Assembly: GCA_017398555.1 (NCBI GenBank)
Contig: JAFQFV010000036.1
Span: 62,001 to 126,000, forward strand
Source: Alistipes sp.
GTDB taxonomy: Bacteria; Bacteroidota; Bacteroidia; Bacteroidales; Rikenellaceae
Direction of reading: 5' to 3'
DNA length: 64,000 nt
Shown: piece after piece, positions 1 to 8,914 of the stretch
How the letters are laid out: every line of letters starts with the position of its first letter
Numbering within the stretch: position 1 is the stretch's first letter
Program-made: the position numbers and the translations under genes
Notes under the pieces: model-generated
What the model was told of the DNA's origin: nothing
Databases searched by the model: none
The model's input: only the letters and a program-made list of their open reading frames with translations

Positions 1-58
1 GGTTATCCGCACCAAAAACCACTGCAACAAGTGCAGCTACGAGTATAATATATTCCAT
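1..58 (-). CDS. Membrane protein, N-terminal fragment cut by the window edge
   Basis: Only the first 19 codons are visible, starting at ATG 58 on the minus strand and reading MEYIILVAALVAVVFGADN. This is one hydrophobic segment followed by GAD(N), which recalls the first helix of sodium/calcium antiporters, but 19 residues cannot establish the family. No TAnnTTTG box was seen just upstream. Call rests on the open frame and the membrane-helix character only. Confidence 0.4.
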   Translation of the reverse strand, partial: MEYIILVAALVAVVFGADN

Positions 59-116
59 TTGAAATGATTTAAGTGGTTGATTTATAGAATTATACGAATC
101 AATGCGACTATTGACT

Positions 117-464
117 CTATATCCTTATTCTATGCCACTTAAATACGGTAGATACCTTTAGCAACGACGTACAGCGCTCCACGTCAGCGACAAAGGCAGT
201 AATAATGCCTCTGATAGTGTGATGATGTACGTGCGCTATGCAGACTTTGCTGTTATGTGATAAGACTCTTCGAGCAGCTGATGGAACTCTGCTCTGGCTG
301 TTTGAGATTATAGTAATAGGACTTGTGTCCTGATTGCAGTCAAACTCAGTAATAGTCCGCTGGCAAGGGTGTGAAATATTGTCAGAGGATAGAAACCAAT
401 CTCCCGCGATTTGAGATGTCAGGAGGGTCATTATAGAGATTAGTATGACCGATAGTTGTTTCAT
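117..464 (-). CDS. Small secreted orphan protein (115 aa)
   Basis: The start is placed at ATG 464 because a perfect TACCTTTG -7 box on the minus strand (473-480) lies just upstream; the longer open frame would begin above the promoter. The product opens MKQLSVILISIMTLL, a plausible signal peptide, followed by about 95 residues with three cysteines and an HVHHH cluster. I recognise no family. It is transcribed divergently from mtlA, sharing the 465-602 spacer. It could be a short secreted protein or a decayed gene; the good promoter spacing is the main argument for it. Confidence 0.4.
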   Translation of the reverse strand: MKQLSVILISIMTLLTSQIAGDWFLSSDNISHPCQRTITEFDCNQDTSPITIISNSQSRVPSAARRVLSHNSKVCIAHVHHHTIRGIITAFVADVERCTSLLKVSTVFKWHRIRI

Positions 465-472
465 ATCCGGCA

Positions 473-576
473 CAAAGGTACAAAAAATTAGATAAATAAT
501 GAATATTGAGCGACTAATTTTTTTGTTATTGTTTGTGGTAAAAATTTTGCAGTTTGAATAGCTTTTGTTATCTTTG
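473..576. promoter_or_regulatory. Divergent promoters for the small secreted gene and mtlA
   Basis: Minus strand: TACCTTTG at 473-480, about 9 bases above ATG 464. Plus strand: TATCTTTG at 569-576 with TTTG at 546-549, spacer 19, ahead of mtlA at 603. Both match the Bacteroidota -33/-7 consensus. Confidence 0.7.
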
Positions 577-602
577 TCAGTTAAGAAATCTTGGGAAGAT
601 TT

Positions 603-2435
603 ATGAGAGATAAAATTCAAAACTTTGGTCGCGCGCTGAGCGCAATGGTTATGCCGAATATCGGCGCATTTATTGCTTGGGGTCTTATTACCGCACTATT
701 TATCCCTACGGGCTGGTTCCCGAACGAGCATTTGGCAAAGCTCGTCAGCCCGATGCTTACCTATATGTTGCCACTGCTGATTGGCTATACGGCCGGTCAT
801 AATGTGGCAGGTGTTCGAGGTGGTGTTATCGGAGCTATTGCCACTGCGGGTGTTATTGTGGGTACTGATGTTCCGATGTTTATCGGTGCGATGATTATGG
901 GCCCGCTTGCAGCGTGGATTATCAAGCAGTTTGATAAGGCTGTGGAGGGTAAGATTCGTGCCGGCTTTGAGATGCTTGTAAATAACTTCTCACTCGGCAT
1001 TATCGGTATGTTGCTGGCGATTGTCGGCTACTTGAGCGTAGGTGGTGCAATCTCTTGGATTACCGAGCTCTTTGAGTCGGGCGTTGTCTATCTGAAGGAT
1101 AACAATATGTTGCCTCTCGTATCTATATTTATTGAGCCGGCAAAGGTTATGTTCCTCAATAACGCTATCAACCACGGTATCCTCACTCCGCTTGGCTCTG
1201 TGCAGGTGCAGGAGTTCGGTGAGTCGATAATCTTCTTCCTTGAGTCCAATCCGGGCCCTGGTTTTGGTCTGCTGATGGCATATTGGATATTTGGTAAGGG
1301 TACTGCGAAGAGTTCTGCTCCGGGTGCTGTGCTTATCCAGTTTATCGGCGGTATTCACGAGATTTACTACCCGTATGTACTCTCTCGCCCGATACTTATT
1401 CTGCCGATGATTTTGGGTGCTTCGTCAAGTATTCTCTTTATGACCCTTGCACATGCAGGTCTTATCGGTCCAATCTCTCCGGGTAGTATTATTTCAGTGA
1501 TTATTATGTCGGCATCGGGTAAGATGCTCATCAATGTTGCGGCTGTGCTTATCGCCGCTACAGTTACCTTCCTTACCTCGGCACTTATTCTGCGCCGTAG
1601 TGCAAAGGAGGATGATGTGCTGCCTGAAAACCGCTTCAAACCTAAGCATAAGGTCGATGCTGAGCGTGCTGCTGCCGCTGCAAAGATTGCACATATCGTC
1701 TTTGCGTGCGATGCAGGTATGGGAAGTAGTGCCCTGGGTGCAACCCGCTTCCGTAAGCGCGTAGAGTCATTGGGTCTTGGATTGAAGATTGATAACTCTT
1801 CTGTAAACTCTATCCCTGCCGATGCAGATGTGGTGGTTTGTCAGCAGGGTCTTGCCTCTCGAGCAAAGGGTAATGCTCCGTCGGTGCGTATCGTGGCAAT
1901 CAATAACTTCCTTGAGGACCCTGCACTTGATGCCCTCTATGAGGAGTTGGCATCGCGTAAGGATGTTGTGGCTGCTGTTGCTCCAACCGAGGGCGAGGCT
2001 GCTAAGGAGAGCTCAGGTGTGCTTGTCCTCTCCTCTATCAAGGTTGGCGCAAAGGGTGCCGATAAGTGGGAGGCTATCTCCGAGGCGGGCGCACTGCTCG
2101 TTAAGGGTGGCTATGTGAAGATGGACTATGTCGATGCTATGATGGAGCGAGAGAAGGTCGCTACAACATATTTGGGTATGGGTATTGCCATCCCTCACGG
2201 AACGCAGAATGCAAAGCGTGATGTTATCCGTACGGGTATCAGCGTTGTTCAGTACCCTGAGGGTGTCGATTTCGATGGCGAGAAGGCATATCTTGTTATC
2301 GGTATTGCAGGTGTTGGAGATGAGCACCTTGAGCTGCTTGCAAGGGTTAGTGAGGCTCTTGATGATGAGCAGGTACTCGAAAAACTCAAATCTACAACAG
2401 ATCCTGCAGATATTTATGAGGTATTAAACGCTTAA
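603..2435 (+). CDS. mtlA: PTS mannitol-type transporter EIICBA
   Basis: A three-domain permease that imports and phosphorylates a hexitol, most likely mannitol, at the inner membrane. The N-terminal EIIC domain (about residues 1-340) closely resembles E. coli MtlA, with MVMPNIGAFIAWG, GFEMLVNNFS, FLNNAINHG and the loop GGIHEIYYPYV. EIIB carries its phosphocysteine at about residue 369 in CDAGMGSS. EIIA follows with the phosphohistidine at about residue 532 in GIAIPHGT. Length (610 aa) is normal. I start at ATG 603; an in-frame TTG at 591 is less likely. It heads an operon with ptsH, ptsI and galK. No mannitol-1-phosphate dehydrogenase gene is in the window. Confidence 0.93.
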   Translation: MRDKIQNFGRALSAMVMPNIGAFIAWGLITALFIPTGWFPNEHLAKLVSPMLTYMLPLLIGYTAGHNVAGVRGGVIGAIATAGVIVGTDVPMFIGAMIMGPLAAWIIKQFDKAVEGKIRAGFEMLVNNFSLGIIGMLLAIVGYLSVGGAISWITELFESGVVYLKDNNMLPLVSIFIEPAKVMFLNNAINHGILTPLGSVQVQEFGESIIFFLESNPGPGFGLLMAYWIFGKGTAKSSAPGAVLIQFIGGIHEIYYPYVLSRPILILPMILGASSSILFMTLAHAGLIGPISPGSIISVIIMSASGKMLINVAAVLIAATVTFLTSALILRRSAKEDDVLPENRFKPKHKVDAERAAAAAKIAHIVFACDAGMGSSALGATRFRKRVESLGLGLKIDNSSVNSIPADADVVVCQQGLASRAKGNAPSVRIVAINNFLEDPALDALYEELASRKDVVAAVAPTEGEAAKESSGVLVLSSIKVGAKGADKWEAISEAGALLVKGGYVKMDYVDAMMEREKVATTYLGMGIAIPHGTQNAKRDVIRTGISVVQYPEGVDFDGEKAYLVIGIAGVGDEHLELLARVSEALDDEQVLEKLKSTTDPADIYEVLNA

Positions 2436-2448
2436 AATTGTATTATAT

Positions 2449-2709
2449 ATGGTAAGTAAAACTATTGTGCTTACAGCACCAAATGGTATGCATGCTCGCC
2501 CTGCGGGTGAACTGGTTAAACTTGCAAAGGGTCTTGATGGTAAGGTTACCCTTGCAACAGCAGTAAAGAGTGTCAGCGCAGCAAGTATGTTGGGTATCCT
2601 CTCGCTCGGTCTTAAGTCGGGTGCAGAGATTACTGTAAGTGCTGAGGGTGGCAGCGAGGAGGCAAATCTGGCTGCTATAGTGGACTTTATCGCCGCAATT
2701 ACTGAGTAA
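2449..2709 (+). CDS. ptsH: Phosphocarrier protein HPr
   Basis: HPr carries phosphate from enzyme I to the EIIA domain of sugar permeases. The 86-residue length is typical. The phosphorylated histidine is H15 in NGMHARPAGE. The helix-2 region reads SVSAASMLGILSLG, so a serine sits where Gram-positive HPr is regulated by Ser46 phosphorylation; whether an HPr kinase exists cannot be seen here. The gene lies 13 bases after mtlA and its stop overlaps the ATG of ptsI by one base, so the three are translated as a unit. Confidence 0.94.
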   Translation: MVSKTIVLTAPNGMHARPAGELVKLAKGLDGKVTLATAVKSVSAASMLGILSLGLKSGAEITVSAEGGSEEANLAAIVDFIAAITE

Positions 2710-4310
2710 TGAGACTGCTTGAAACATCTGTCAGAGCCTCGGAAGGCATTGCTGTTGGTCGTGCATTTGTCGTAAATAGATGCAACGACTCACAGCCTTA
2801 TGAGAAGGGGTCGCTTGAGCAGGAGCATACCCGCTTTGAGCAGGCGCTAACCTTGAGCCACGAGCAGATAGAACAACTCGCTACAGATAGCGAAATTTTT
2901 GCTGCCCACCTTGAGATTGTCGATGACCCGATGCTCTCGGATGCCGTTACCGCCCATATTGACGAGGGGCTGAGCGCTCCAGAGGCGGTTGCTGTGGCTT
3001 CGGAGGAGTTGGGGGCGATGTTCGAGGCGATAGATGACGAGTACCTTGCGGCTCGTGCTACAGATGTGAAAGATATCTTTGTACGTATCGCTGCAAACCT
3101 CACGGGTGGAGTTAAAAATCCGTTTGAGGGGGTTGAGGATGGAGATATTATCGTCGATAGCGAGCTCTTTCCGTCAGATATGGCTCTGCTCGATTTTGCG
3201 AAGATTCGTGGTTTTGTCACTGCCGAGGGTAGTGCAACAAGTCACGTCTGCATTATCGCTCGTAACCTCTCTGTTCCTGCCGTTGTCGGGCTGAAGGGTG
3301 TTTTAGAGCAGGTAAAGAGTGGCGATAAACTTATTGTCGATGGTAGTGGCGGCAGGGTAGTGATTGACCCCGATATGGCCACTTTGGATGAGTATAAGTT
3401 GCAGGAGTTGAACTATAAGGCTTTGCAGGCGGAGCAACAGCAATCTGCAACAGCCGAGATATATCGCAATGGCGAGCGCATATATGTCTTTGCCAATGCC
3501 GGCTCTGTTGAGGATGTTGAGCGTGCTATGGCTGCGGGCGCTGACGGTATAGGTCTGTTCCGTAGTGAGTTTTTGTATATGCAGAGTGCCACAGAGCCTA
3601 CCGAGCAGCAACAATATGAGGCATACGCCGCCGCAGCTCGTGCTTGTGATGGTAAGCCGCTCATAATTCGCACCCTCGATATCGGTGGCGATAAGGCGGT
3701 GCCATATTTGGGCTTCCCGAAGGAGGATAATCCATTCTTGGGTTGGCGTGCTATCCGTGTCTCGCTTGAGTGCCGAGAGATGTTCTGCCGACAGTTGAGG
3801 GCAATACTGCGAGCAAGTGCCGAGGGAGATGTGCGCGTTATGTTCCCGATGATTACAACCCTTGAGGAGCTTGCAGAGGCTAAGTGTGTGCTTGAGCAGT
3901 GCAAGGCAGAGCTAACTGCGGAGGGTGTAGCATATAGAGAGGATATAAAGGTCGGTGTGATGATTGAGACCCCTGCGGCGGTGCTTATTGCCGATATTTT
4001 GGCGGCAAATTGCGACTTCTTCAGCATCGGAACTAATGACCTTGTGCAGTATATCATGGCGGCGGATAGGGCTAATGCAAAGGTTGCAAACCTCTATAAT
4101 CCATACTCACAGGCTGTTCAGCGCGCTAGAGAGATGGTTATCTCTGCGGCAGATAGAGCAGGTATCGAGTGCGGTATGTGCGGAGAGCTTGCCTCGGATA
4201 GTCAGGCAACGGAGCTGCTGCTGGATATGCATCTGCGCGAGTATAGTGTCAATATCGGCGCAATATCGAAGATAAAGTATCAACTAAATAAAAACCAAAA
4301 TGAAGAATAG
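2709..4310 (+). CDS. ptsI: PTS enzyme I, phosphoenolpyruvate-protein phosphotransferase
   Basis: Enzyme I takes phosphate from phosphoenolpyruvate and passes it to HPr. The active histidine is residue 179 in ATSHVCIIARNLSVPAVVG. The C-terminal PEP-binding barrel shows GIGLFRSEFLY, RTLDIGGDK, and the end-of-barrel cysteine in CGMCGELASD. Length is 533 residues; E. coli enzyme I has 575. Its ATG overlaps the ptsH stop (TAATG) and its 3' end overlaps galK by 11 bases, so galK is translationally coupled to it. This may be the only general PTS set of the organism, since ptsH and ptsI sit with the only permease visible. Confidence 0.95.
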   Translation: MRLLETSVRASEGIAVGRAFVVNRCNDSQPYEKGSLEQEHTRFEQALTLSHEQIEQLATDSEIFAAHLEIVDDPMLSDAVTAHIDEGLSAPEAVAVASEELGAMFEAIDDEYLAARATDVKDIFVRIAANLTGGVKNPFEGVEDGDIIVDSELFPSDMALLDFAKIRGFVTAEGSATSHVCIIARNLSVPAVVGLKGVLEQVKSGDKLIVDGSGGRVVIDPDMATLDEYKLQELNYKALQAEQQQSATAEIYRNGERIYVFANAGSVEDVERAMAAGADGIGLFRSEFLYMQSATEPTEQQQYEAYAAAARACDGKPLIIRTLDIGGDKAVPYLGFPKEDNPFLGWRAIRVSLECREMFCRQLRAILRASAEGDVRVMFPMITTLEELAEAKCVLEQCKAELTAEGVAYREDIKVGVMIETPAAVLIADILAANCDFFSIGTNDLVQYIMAADRANAKVANLYNPYSQAVQRAREMVISAADRAGIECGMCGELASDSQATELLLDMHLREYSVNIGAISKIKYQLNKNQNEE

Positions 4311-5433
4311 AGTTTCACAAAAGTTTGCGGAGATTTATGGCCAGGGTGCTACCCTCTTTGCCTCTCCGGGTCGTATTAACCTTATTGGCGAGCATACCGA
4401 CTACAATGGCGGTTTCGTCTTCCCAGGCGCAGTAGATAAGGGTATTGTTGCTGCAATCCGCCTCAATGGCACAGATAAAGTTCGCGCATTTGCCCTTGAC
4501 CTTAACGAGTCTGCCGAGTTCGGTCTTGCTGAGGAGGATAAGCCTGCACAGAGCTGGGCTTGCTACATCTTCGGTGTGTGCCGTGAGATTCAGAAGCGCG
4601 GCGGTGTTATCGGCGGTTTCGATACAGTTTTCGCGGGCGATGTGCCACTTGGCGCAGGTATGAGCTCTTCAGCAGCCCTTGAGAGTACCTTTGCCTTTGC
4701 ACTGAACCACCTCTATAACCTTGGTATTGAGAAGTTCGAGCTGGCTCGTATTGGTCAGAGCACCGAGCATAACTACTGCGGTGTTAAGTGCGGTATTATG
4801 GATCAGTTTGCCTCTGTACACGGCAAGGCAGGCCACCTTATGCGCCTCGATTGCCGCTCTATGGAGTTTACTTACTTCCCATTCGACCCAACTAAGCACG
4901 GCTATCGCCTGATGCTTGTAAACTCTTGCGTAAAACATGAGCTTGTGGGCTCTCCATATAATGACCGTCGTGCATCTTGTGAGCGCGTGGCGGCTGTGCT
5001 TGGTCAGGAGTTCTTGCGTGGTGCTACTATGGAGCAGCTTGAGGCTATCAAAGATAAAATCTCTGAGGAGGACTACCTGCGTGCCCGCTATGTGATTGGC
5101 GAAGAGCAGCGTGTGCTCGATGTTTGTGAGGCTCTTGAGCGCGATGATTATGAGACCGTAGGTAAGCGTATGTACGAGACCCATTGGGGTATGTCACGCG
5201 ACTATGAGGTGAGCTGCGAGGAGCTCGACTTCTTGGCAACCGTTGCCGAGGAGTGCGGCGTTACAGGCTCACGCATCATGGGTGGCGGCTTCGGTGGCTG
5301 TACTATCAACTTGGTGAAGGAGGAGCTCTACGATAACTTCGTTAAGACCGTTACCGAGCGTTTTGCTGCTAAGTATGGTCATGAACCGAAGGTTTATCCG
5401 GTAGTGATATCAGACGGTTCCCGCCTCTTGTAA
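4300..5433 (+). CDS. galK: Galactokinase
   Basis: Phosphorylates alpha-D-galactose at C1 in the Leloir pathway, in the cytoplasm. The GHMP-kinase signature for galactokinase is present near residue 23 (GRINLIGEHTDYNGG), followed by the ATP loop PLGAGMSSSAALE, the catalytic aspartate at about D168 in CGIMDQFAS, and the third motif GGGFGGCTINLV. Length (377 aa) is standard. It overlaps ptsI by 11 bases, an unusual pairing of Leloir-pathway and PTS genes. No galactose transporter, galT or galE is in the window. Its stop codon TAA (5431-5433) directly abuts a nested palindromic element. Confidence 0.95.
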   Translation: MKNRVSQKFAEIYGQGATLFASPGRINLIGEHTDYNGGFVFPGAVDKGIVAAIRLNGTDKVRAFALDLNESAEFGLAEEDKPAQSWACYIFGVCREIQKRGGVIGGFDTVFAGDVPLGAGMSSSAALESTFAFALNHLYNLGIEKFELARIGQSTEHNYCGVKCGIMDQFASVHGKAGHLMRLDCRSMEFTYFPFDPTKHGYRLMLVNSCVKHELVGSPYNDRRASCERVAAVLGQEFLRGATMEQLEAIKDKISEEDYLRARYVIGEEQRVLDVCEALERDDYETVGKRMYETHWGMSRDYEVSCEELDFLATVAEECGVTGSRIMGGGFGGCTINLVKEELYDNFVKTVTERFAAKYGHEPKVYPVVISDGSRLL

Positions 5434-5558
5434 TTTTATCGTGATAGTGGCACACCTTCGCCATATCCCTCATAGTCCCAAATGAGCAGTACTCCAAGTA
5501 CAGCCCATCTGGGACTATTTCACGATATGCCGAATCTGCACCACTCTGACGATAAAAT
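5433..5558. repeat. Nested palindrome family 1, copy A
   Basis: Starts at the last base of the galK stop codon. Terminal arms ATTTTATCGTGATAGTGG (left) and CCACTCTGACGATAAAAT (right, 5541-5558) are complementary at 16 of 18 positions. The inner core (about 5472-5518) has stem ATAGTCCCA/TGGGACTAT around a GTAC-type palindrome. Likely acts at least as a bidirectional terminator between galK and the convergent antiporter gene. Confidence 0.75.
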
Positions 5559-5582
5559 AGTGCACGGATTGAGCGGTGTGCA

Positions 5583-5902
5583 AATTTGTGGCACATCCCT
5601 AAAAGTAAACCCCTTTGGGCTGTAGGTTTTACTACTATCCCAAAGGGGTTTCTTTTGCGATGCACACCTACTACTGCCTTTTTACAATAAAATGGCATTT
5701 GTCGTGATAGTGGCGCATTTGCGGCACATCCCTCATAAAGCAGCGGCGGCTGTACTTCTTGTACTATCCGCCGCTGCTTTATTTCACGATGCCCCGCAAC
5801 TACACTACTCTGACGCCAAAATAATCCTATAATCAAAAGGTTGCATTGTCTGGATTTTTCACGATGTACGCCCACTACCGCATTTTGACAACCGACGCCA
5901 AA
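5583..5902. repeat. Nested palindrome family 1, copies B and C plus fragment D
   Basis: B (about 5588-5694) has core AACCCCTTTGGG-CTGTAG...CTACTAT-CCCAAAGGGGTT, the same core as the copy at 61.5 kb, but a damaged left arm. C (5697-5822) has core AAAGCAGCGGCGG-CTGTAC...GTACTAT-CCGCCGCTGCTTT and arms of the TCGTGATAGTGG type. D (5859-5902) is a right-half fragment. Stem sequences differ completely between cores while pairing is kept. Confidence 0.7.
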
Positions 5903-6076
5903 CCGAGGGCAGAGACTGCTTGCAGGCTATGCCGAGGTGCGAAGGAGGAAGAGCCACCTTTAGGTGGGTCAACAAATTAGTGCAGAGAATAAGCGGTGTG
6001 CAAATTCTTATTTGCTTTTTACTGCGTAGCCAGGAAATCCGCTTAATTTTTGCACCCGAAGGCGAGCCACCTCTCC
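5903..6076. repeat. Repeat-derived spacer before the antiporter gene
   Basis: Positions 5975-6058 are shared, with scattered differences, with 54528-54624: both contain AGAATAA(G/T)CGG, a run near TTTGCTTTT, ACTGCGTAGC, and CGCTTAAT..TTGCACCC. A small hairpin CCACCTTTAGGTGG lies near 5953. No gene was found here. Confidence 0.55.
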
Positions 6077-7528
6077 CTATCTCTTCTCCCAGTGGAATGG
6101 GGCGAAGTCGGTGTCGCTGCTCTTCCAGCTCGGTTTGCGCATCGCGTAGATGATAAATGGTACTACAATGACGATAAGGCAGCCGACAATGAGTATTGTA
6201 ACCCAAGTGCGTGGATTTCCTGTAGAGATTTGTGCAGGCGGTATAAAGCTCAGAATAAAGGCGAGCAGGGAGCCGCAGAAGCCAAGACCTGCGATAATCC
6301 ACATTGTAAAGTTACCACCGAGGCGGAATGGTCGCTCGCTGTCGCGCATACGGTATCGGAGAACTATTGCCGCAGCAAAGAGCATCATATACATAATAAG
6401 GTATAGCGAGGCGGTCATCTGCGACAAAATTTGGTAGAATGACTGCACACTCGGCATAACGACAAACAGCAGCGAGAGCAGGGTAACGATACCTCCCTGA
6501 ATAAGGAGAATATTGCGCTGTACGCCATTCTTGTTGCTCTTCTGGAGGAATGGAGGCAGGTAACCCGCCTTGCCTACGGTAAATATACCCTTTGACGGGC
6601 CCGCAACCCAGGTCAGAACGCCTGCAAGTACTCCAAACATCAGCGCAATGGCTATCAGTGGCGATGCCCAAGACATGTGCAGATACTCGAAGTATCGGTC
6701 AAAACCTATAAGCAGCGATTGTGTCAGTGATACATCCTTTGCGGGGATGATAAAGCCGAGCGAGAATGTGCCGAGAATGAATATCGAGACGGTAATCAGC
6801 GAGCCGATAATAATCGCCTTCGGGTAGTTACGCTTCGGGTTATTGACTTCCATAACGTGGATACCCATCATCTCCATACCGGCATAGAAGAGGAAGATAC
6901 TGCTGGCCAGTACGAGGTTATCAAACTTCTTCAAATCGGGGAAGAAACCGGCACTCATATCCATATTATTGTGTCCGCCCGTTACGAGGTAGATAATGCC
7001 CAAAATAATCAGTAATCCCGCAGGTATAATCGTTCCGATAATACCGCCCCATTTACTGATTTTTCCGACCCAATCCAGACCTTTGAGAGAGATAAAGGTC
7101 GCGGTCCAATATATCGCAAGCACCACGATAAGTGTGAATAGCTTGTTCGATGCTAACGCCATATCTGCCTGCTGATTCATACCGATAAAGGCGATGGATA
7201 CGGCGCCGAATGTCAGCACGGTAGGGTACCAGATGGTCGATTGAATCCATTGCAGCCAGATGGCAAGAAATCCCGCCTTTGCACCAAAAGCCTCGCCAAT
7301 CCAGCGAAAGACACCACCCTCCTTGTCGCTAAACATAGCAGCCAATTCGGCGGCTACGAGTGCTGTCGGAATTAGAAAAACGAATGCGGCAAAAAGATAG
7401 TAAAATGCTGAGCCTAAGCCATATACAGACTCCGCGGCAAGTCCTCTCAGACTCACTACTGCCGTTACATTCATAATCGCCAGCGTAGCCACTGACAATC
7501 TAAAAGTAGAACTCTTGTTGTTTCCCAT
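6077..7528 (-). CDS. APC-superfamily antiporter, GadC-like (glutamate:GABA type)
   Basis: An inner-membrane amino-acid exchanger of about 12 helices and 483 residues. It aligns by eye with E. coli GadC: EGGVFRWIGEAFG, MGIHVMEVNNPKRNYPKA, AGPSKGIF, NKNGV, and the late segment PFIIYAMRKPSW. GadC exchanges external glutamate for internal GABA in acid resistance; the substrate here is inferred and another anionic amino acid is possible. No glutamate decarboxylase or glutaminase gene is adjacent. I choose ATG 7528 rather than a TTG six bases upstream. It is convergent with galK and separated from the response regulator gene upstream by a hairpin. Confidence 0.8.
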   Translation of the reverse strand: MGNNKSSTFRLSVATLAIMNVTAVVSLRGLAAESVYGLGSAFYYLFAAFVFLIPTALVAAELAAMFSDKEGGVFRWIGEAFGAKAGFLAIWLQWIQSTIWYPTVLTFGAVSIAFIGMNQQADMALASNKLFTLIVVLAIYWTATFISLKGLDWVGKISKWGGIIGTIIPAGLLIILGIIYLVTGGHNNMDMSAGFFPDLKKFDNLVLASSIFLFYAGMEMMGIHVMEVNNPKRNYPKAIIIGSLITVSIFILGTFSLGFIIPAKDVSLTQSLLIGFDRYFEYLHMSWASPLIAIALMFGVLAGVLTWVAGPSKGIFTVGKAGYLPPFLQKSNKNGVQRNILLIQGGIVTLLSLLFVVMPSVQSFYQILSQMTASLYLIMYMMLFAAAIVLRYRMRDSERPFRLGGNFTMWIIAGLGFCGSLLAFILSFIPPAQISTGNPRTWVTILIVGCLIVIVVPFIIYAMRKPSWKSSDTDFAPFHWEKR

Positions 7529-7578
7529 AAGCAAAAAATTAGTTTGTAGAAATATCTTAACCTGCTATGGGAATACAA

Positions 7579-7614
7579 CTACCACGCCAATTTCATTGCG
7601 AAACGGCGTGGTAG
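7579..7614. terminator. Hairpin terminator between response regulator and antiporter
   Basis: Perfect 10-base arms CTACCACGCC (7579-7588) and GGCGTGGTAG (7605-7614), extended inside by TTTC/GAAA. It lies just after the stop of the minus-strand response regulator gene. The following T-tract on the minus strand is weak, so termination efficiency is uncertain. Confidence 0.6.
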
Positions 7615-7631
7615 ATTTTATAGTTGTTCTG

Positions 7632-8285
7632 TTATATTTCGATTTTGAAACCGATGCCCTTATGGGTCGTAATTGTGTCGTCGCCCAATTTGCGCCTCAG
7701 ACGACGTATATGCACGTCGAGTGTTCGGTCGCCGACAACCACCTCGCCACCCCATATCTGGCTGAATATCTCCTCGCGGGTAAAGACCTTGCCAGGGTCT
7801 GAAAGCAGTAGTTCGACTATCTCAAACTCCTTGCGTGGCAGGGTTAGCTCGCCCTGCGGTGTGATTACCACTCGCCTTGCCGAATCCACCGAGCAACTTG
7901 GGGTTACAGTAGGCTTGATACGCTTCATTATCGCATTGACACGACTACATAATATCCTCATACTCACCGGTTTGGTGATGTAGTCATCAGCGCCGGCAAG
8001 ATAACTCTCTATCTGGCACTGCTCCTCCTGTACGGCGGAGAGAAAGACGATAATCGTGTCGTTCAACTCGGGAATTTGTCGTATAGCCTCACACGTCTGC
8101 CTGCCATCCATAATCGGCATCATCATATCGAGCAGGATGAGGTGCGGCAGGGTAGTACGCGCTATCTCTACCGCCTCTTTACCATTTGAGGCTGTCGAGA
8201 TATCGTACCCTTCGCGACGGAGGTTGTAGCCTATAAACTCGCGAATATCATCTTCGTCATCAACGATAAGAATGCGTCGGGACAT
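7632..8285 (-). CDS. OmpR/PhoB-family response regulator, no adjacent kinase
   Basis: A 217-residue transcription regulator. The receiver domain (1-120) shows the acidic pocket VDDED, the phospho-acceptor aspartate near residue 52 in LILLDMMMPIMDG, a conserved S/T position (FLSA), and the lysine in ITKPVS. The winged-helix DNA-binding domain (130-217) contains GELTLPRKEFEIVELLL and VDVHIRRLRRKLG-like sequence. It starts 10 bases after the lemA stop, so it is probably cotranscribed with the TPM and lemA genes. The partner histidine kinase is not in the window. Confidence 0.9.
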   Translation of the reverse strand: MSRRILIVDDEDDIREFIGYNLRREGYDISTASNGKEAVEIARTTLPHLILLDMMMPIMDGRQTCEAIRQIPELNDTIIVFLSAVQEEQCQIESYLAGADDYITKPVSMRILCSRVNAIMKRIKPTVTPSCSVDSARRVVITPQGELTLPRKEFEIVELLLSDPGKVFTREEIFSQIWGGEVVVGDRTLDVHIRRLRRKLGDDTITTHKGIGFKIEI

Positions 8286-8295
8286 ATCAAAACTG

Positions 8296-8880
8296 TTAGA
8301 ACTGAACTACGGGTGCAGTAGCGGCCTCTGCTTGTGCAGCAAAGAACTCCTTTGCATCAAAACCGAAGATGCCTGCAATGATATTTGTCGGGAAGGTGAC
8401 AACGCGCTTGTTGAAGCTCTTTACAATGTCGTTATAGCGCTGACGCTCAACAGCTATGCGGTTCTCGGTACCCTCTAACTGCGACTGCAACTCAAGAAAG
8501 TTTTGGTTTGCCTTCAGGTCAGGGTAGTTCTCGGCAACGGCAATAAGACGACCGAGTGCAGAGGTCACATTGCCCTGTGCCTCTACGTATGCAGCCATCT
8601 GCTCGGCACTCATATTGGCGCCATCAACGGTAATAGATGTGGCAGCAGCACGTGCAGCAACAACGCTCTCAAGGGTCTGTGACTCGTGTGCAGCATATCC
8701 CTTTACGGTGTTCACAAGGTTTGGAATAAGGTCGCTACGACGCTGATATTGAGTCTCTACATTTGACCAAGCACCGGCAACCTCTTGTGAAGCCTTTGCA
8801 AGAGAGTTGTAGGTAGATACGCAGTAAATAGCCAATAGTGCAGCTACCGCGCCAATGATAATAAGTGAACTTCTTTTCAT
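8296..8880 (-). CDS. lemA: LemA family protein
   Basis: LemA proteins have one N-terminal membrane helix and a long cytoplasmic or periplasmic helical bundle; their molecular role is not settled. Here residues about 5-22 are the helix (SLIIIGAVAALLAIYCVS), followed by the hallmark NSLAKASQEVAGAWSNVETQ and RRSDLIPNLVNTVKGYA. I start at ATG 8880, giving 194 residues, the usual family size; a longer open frame runs on into the upstream gene. Gene order TPM protein then LemA is common across bacteria and supports both calls. Confidence 0.92.
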   Translation of the reverse strand: MKRSSLIIIGAVAALLAIYCVSTYNSLAKASQEVAGAWSNVETQYQRRSDLIPNLVNTVKGYAAHESQTLESVVAARAAATSITVDGANMSAEQMAAYVEAQGNVTSALGRLIAVAENYPDLKANQNFLELQSQLEGTENRIAVERQRYNDIVKSFNKRVVTFPTNIIAGIFGFDAKEFFAAQAEAATAPVVQF

Positions 8881-8914
8881 AATATTCTCTGTTTTTTTTA
8901 AGATTGTTATACCG

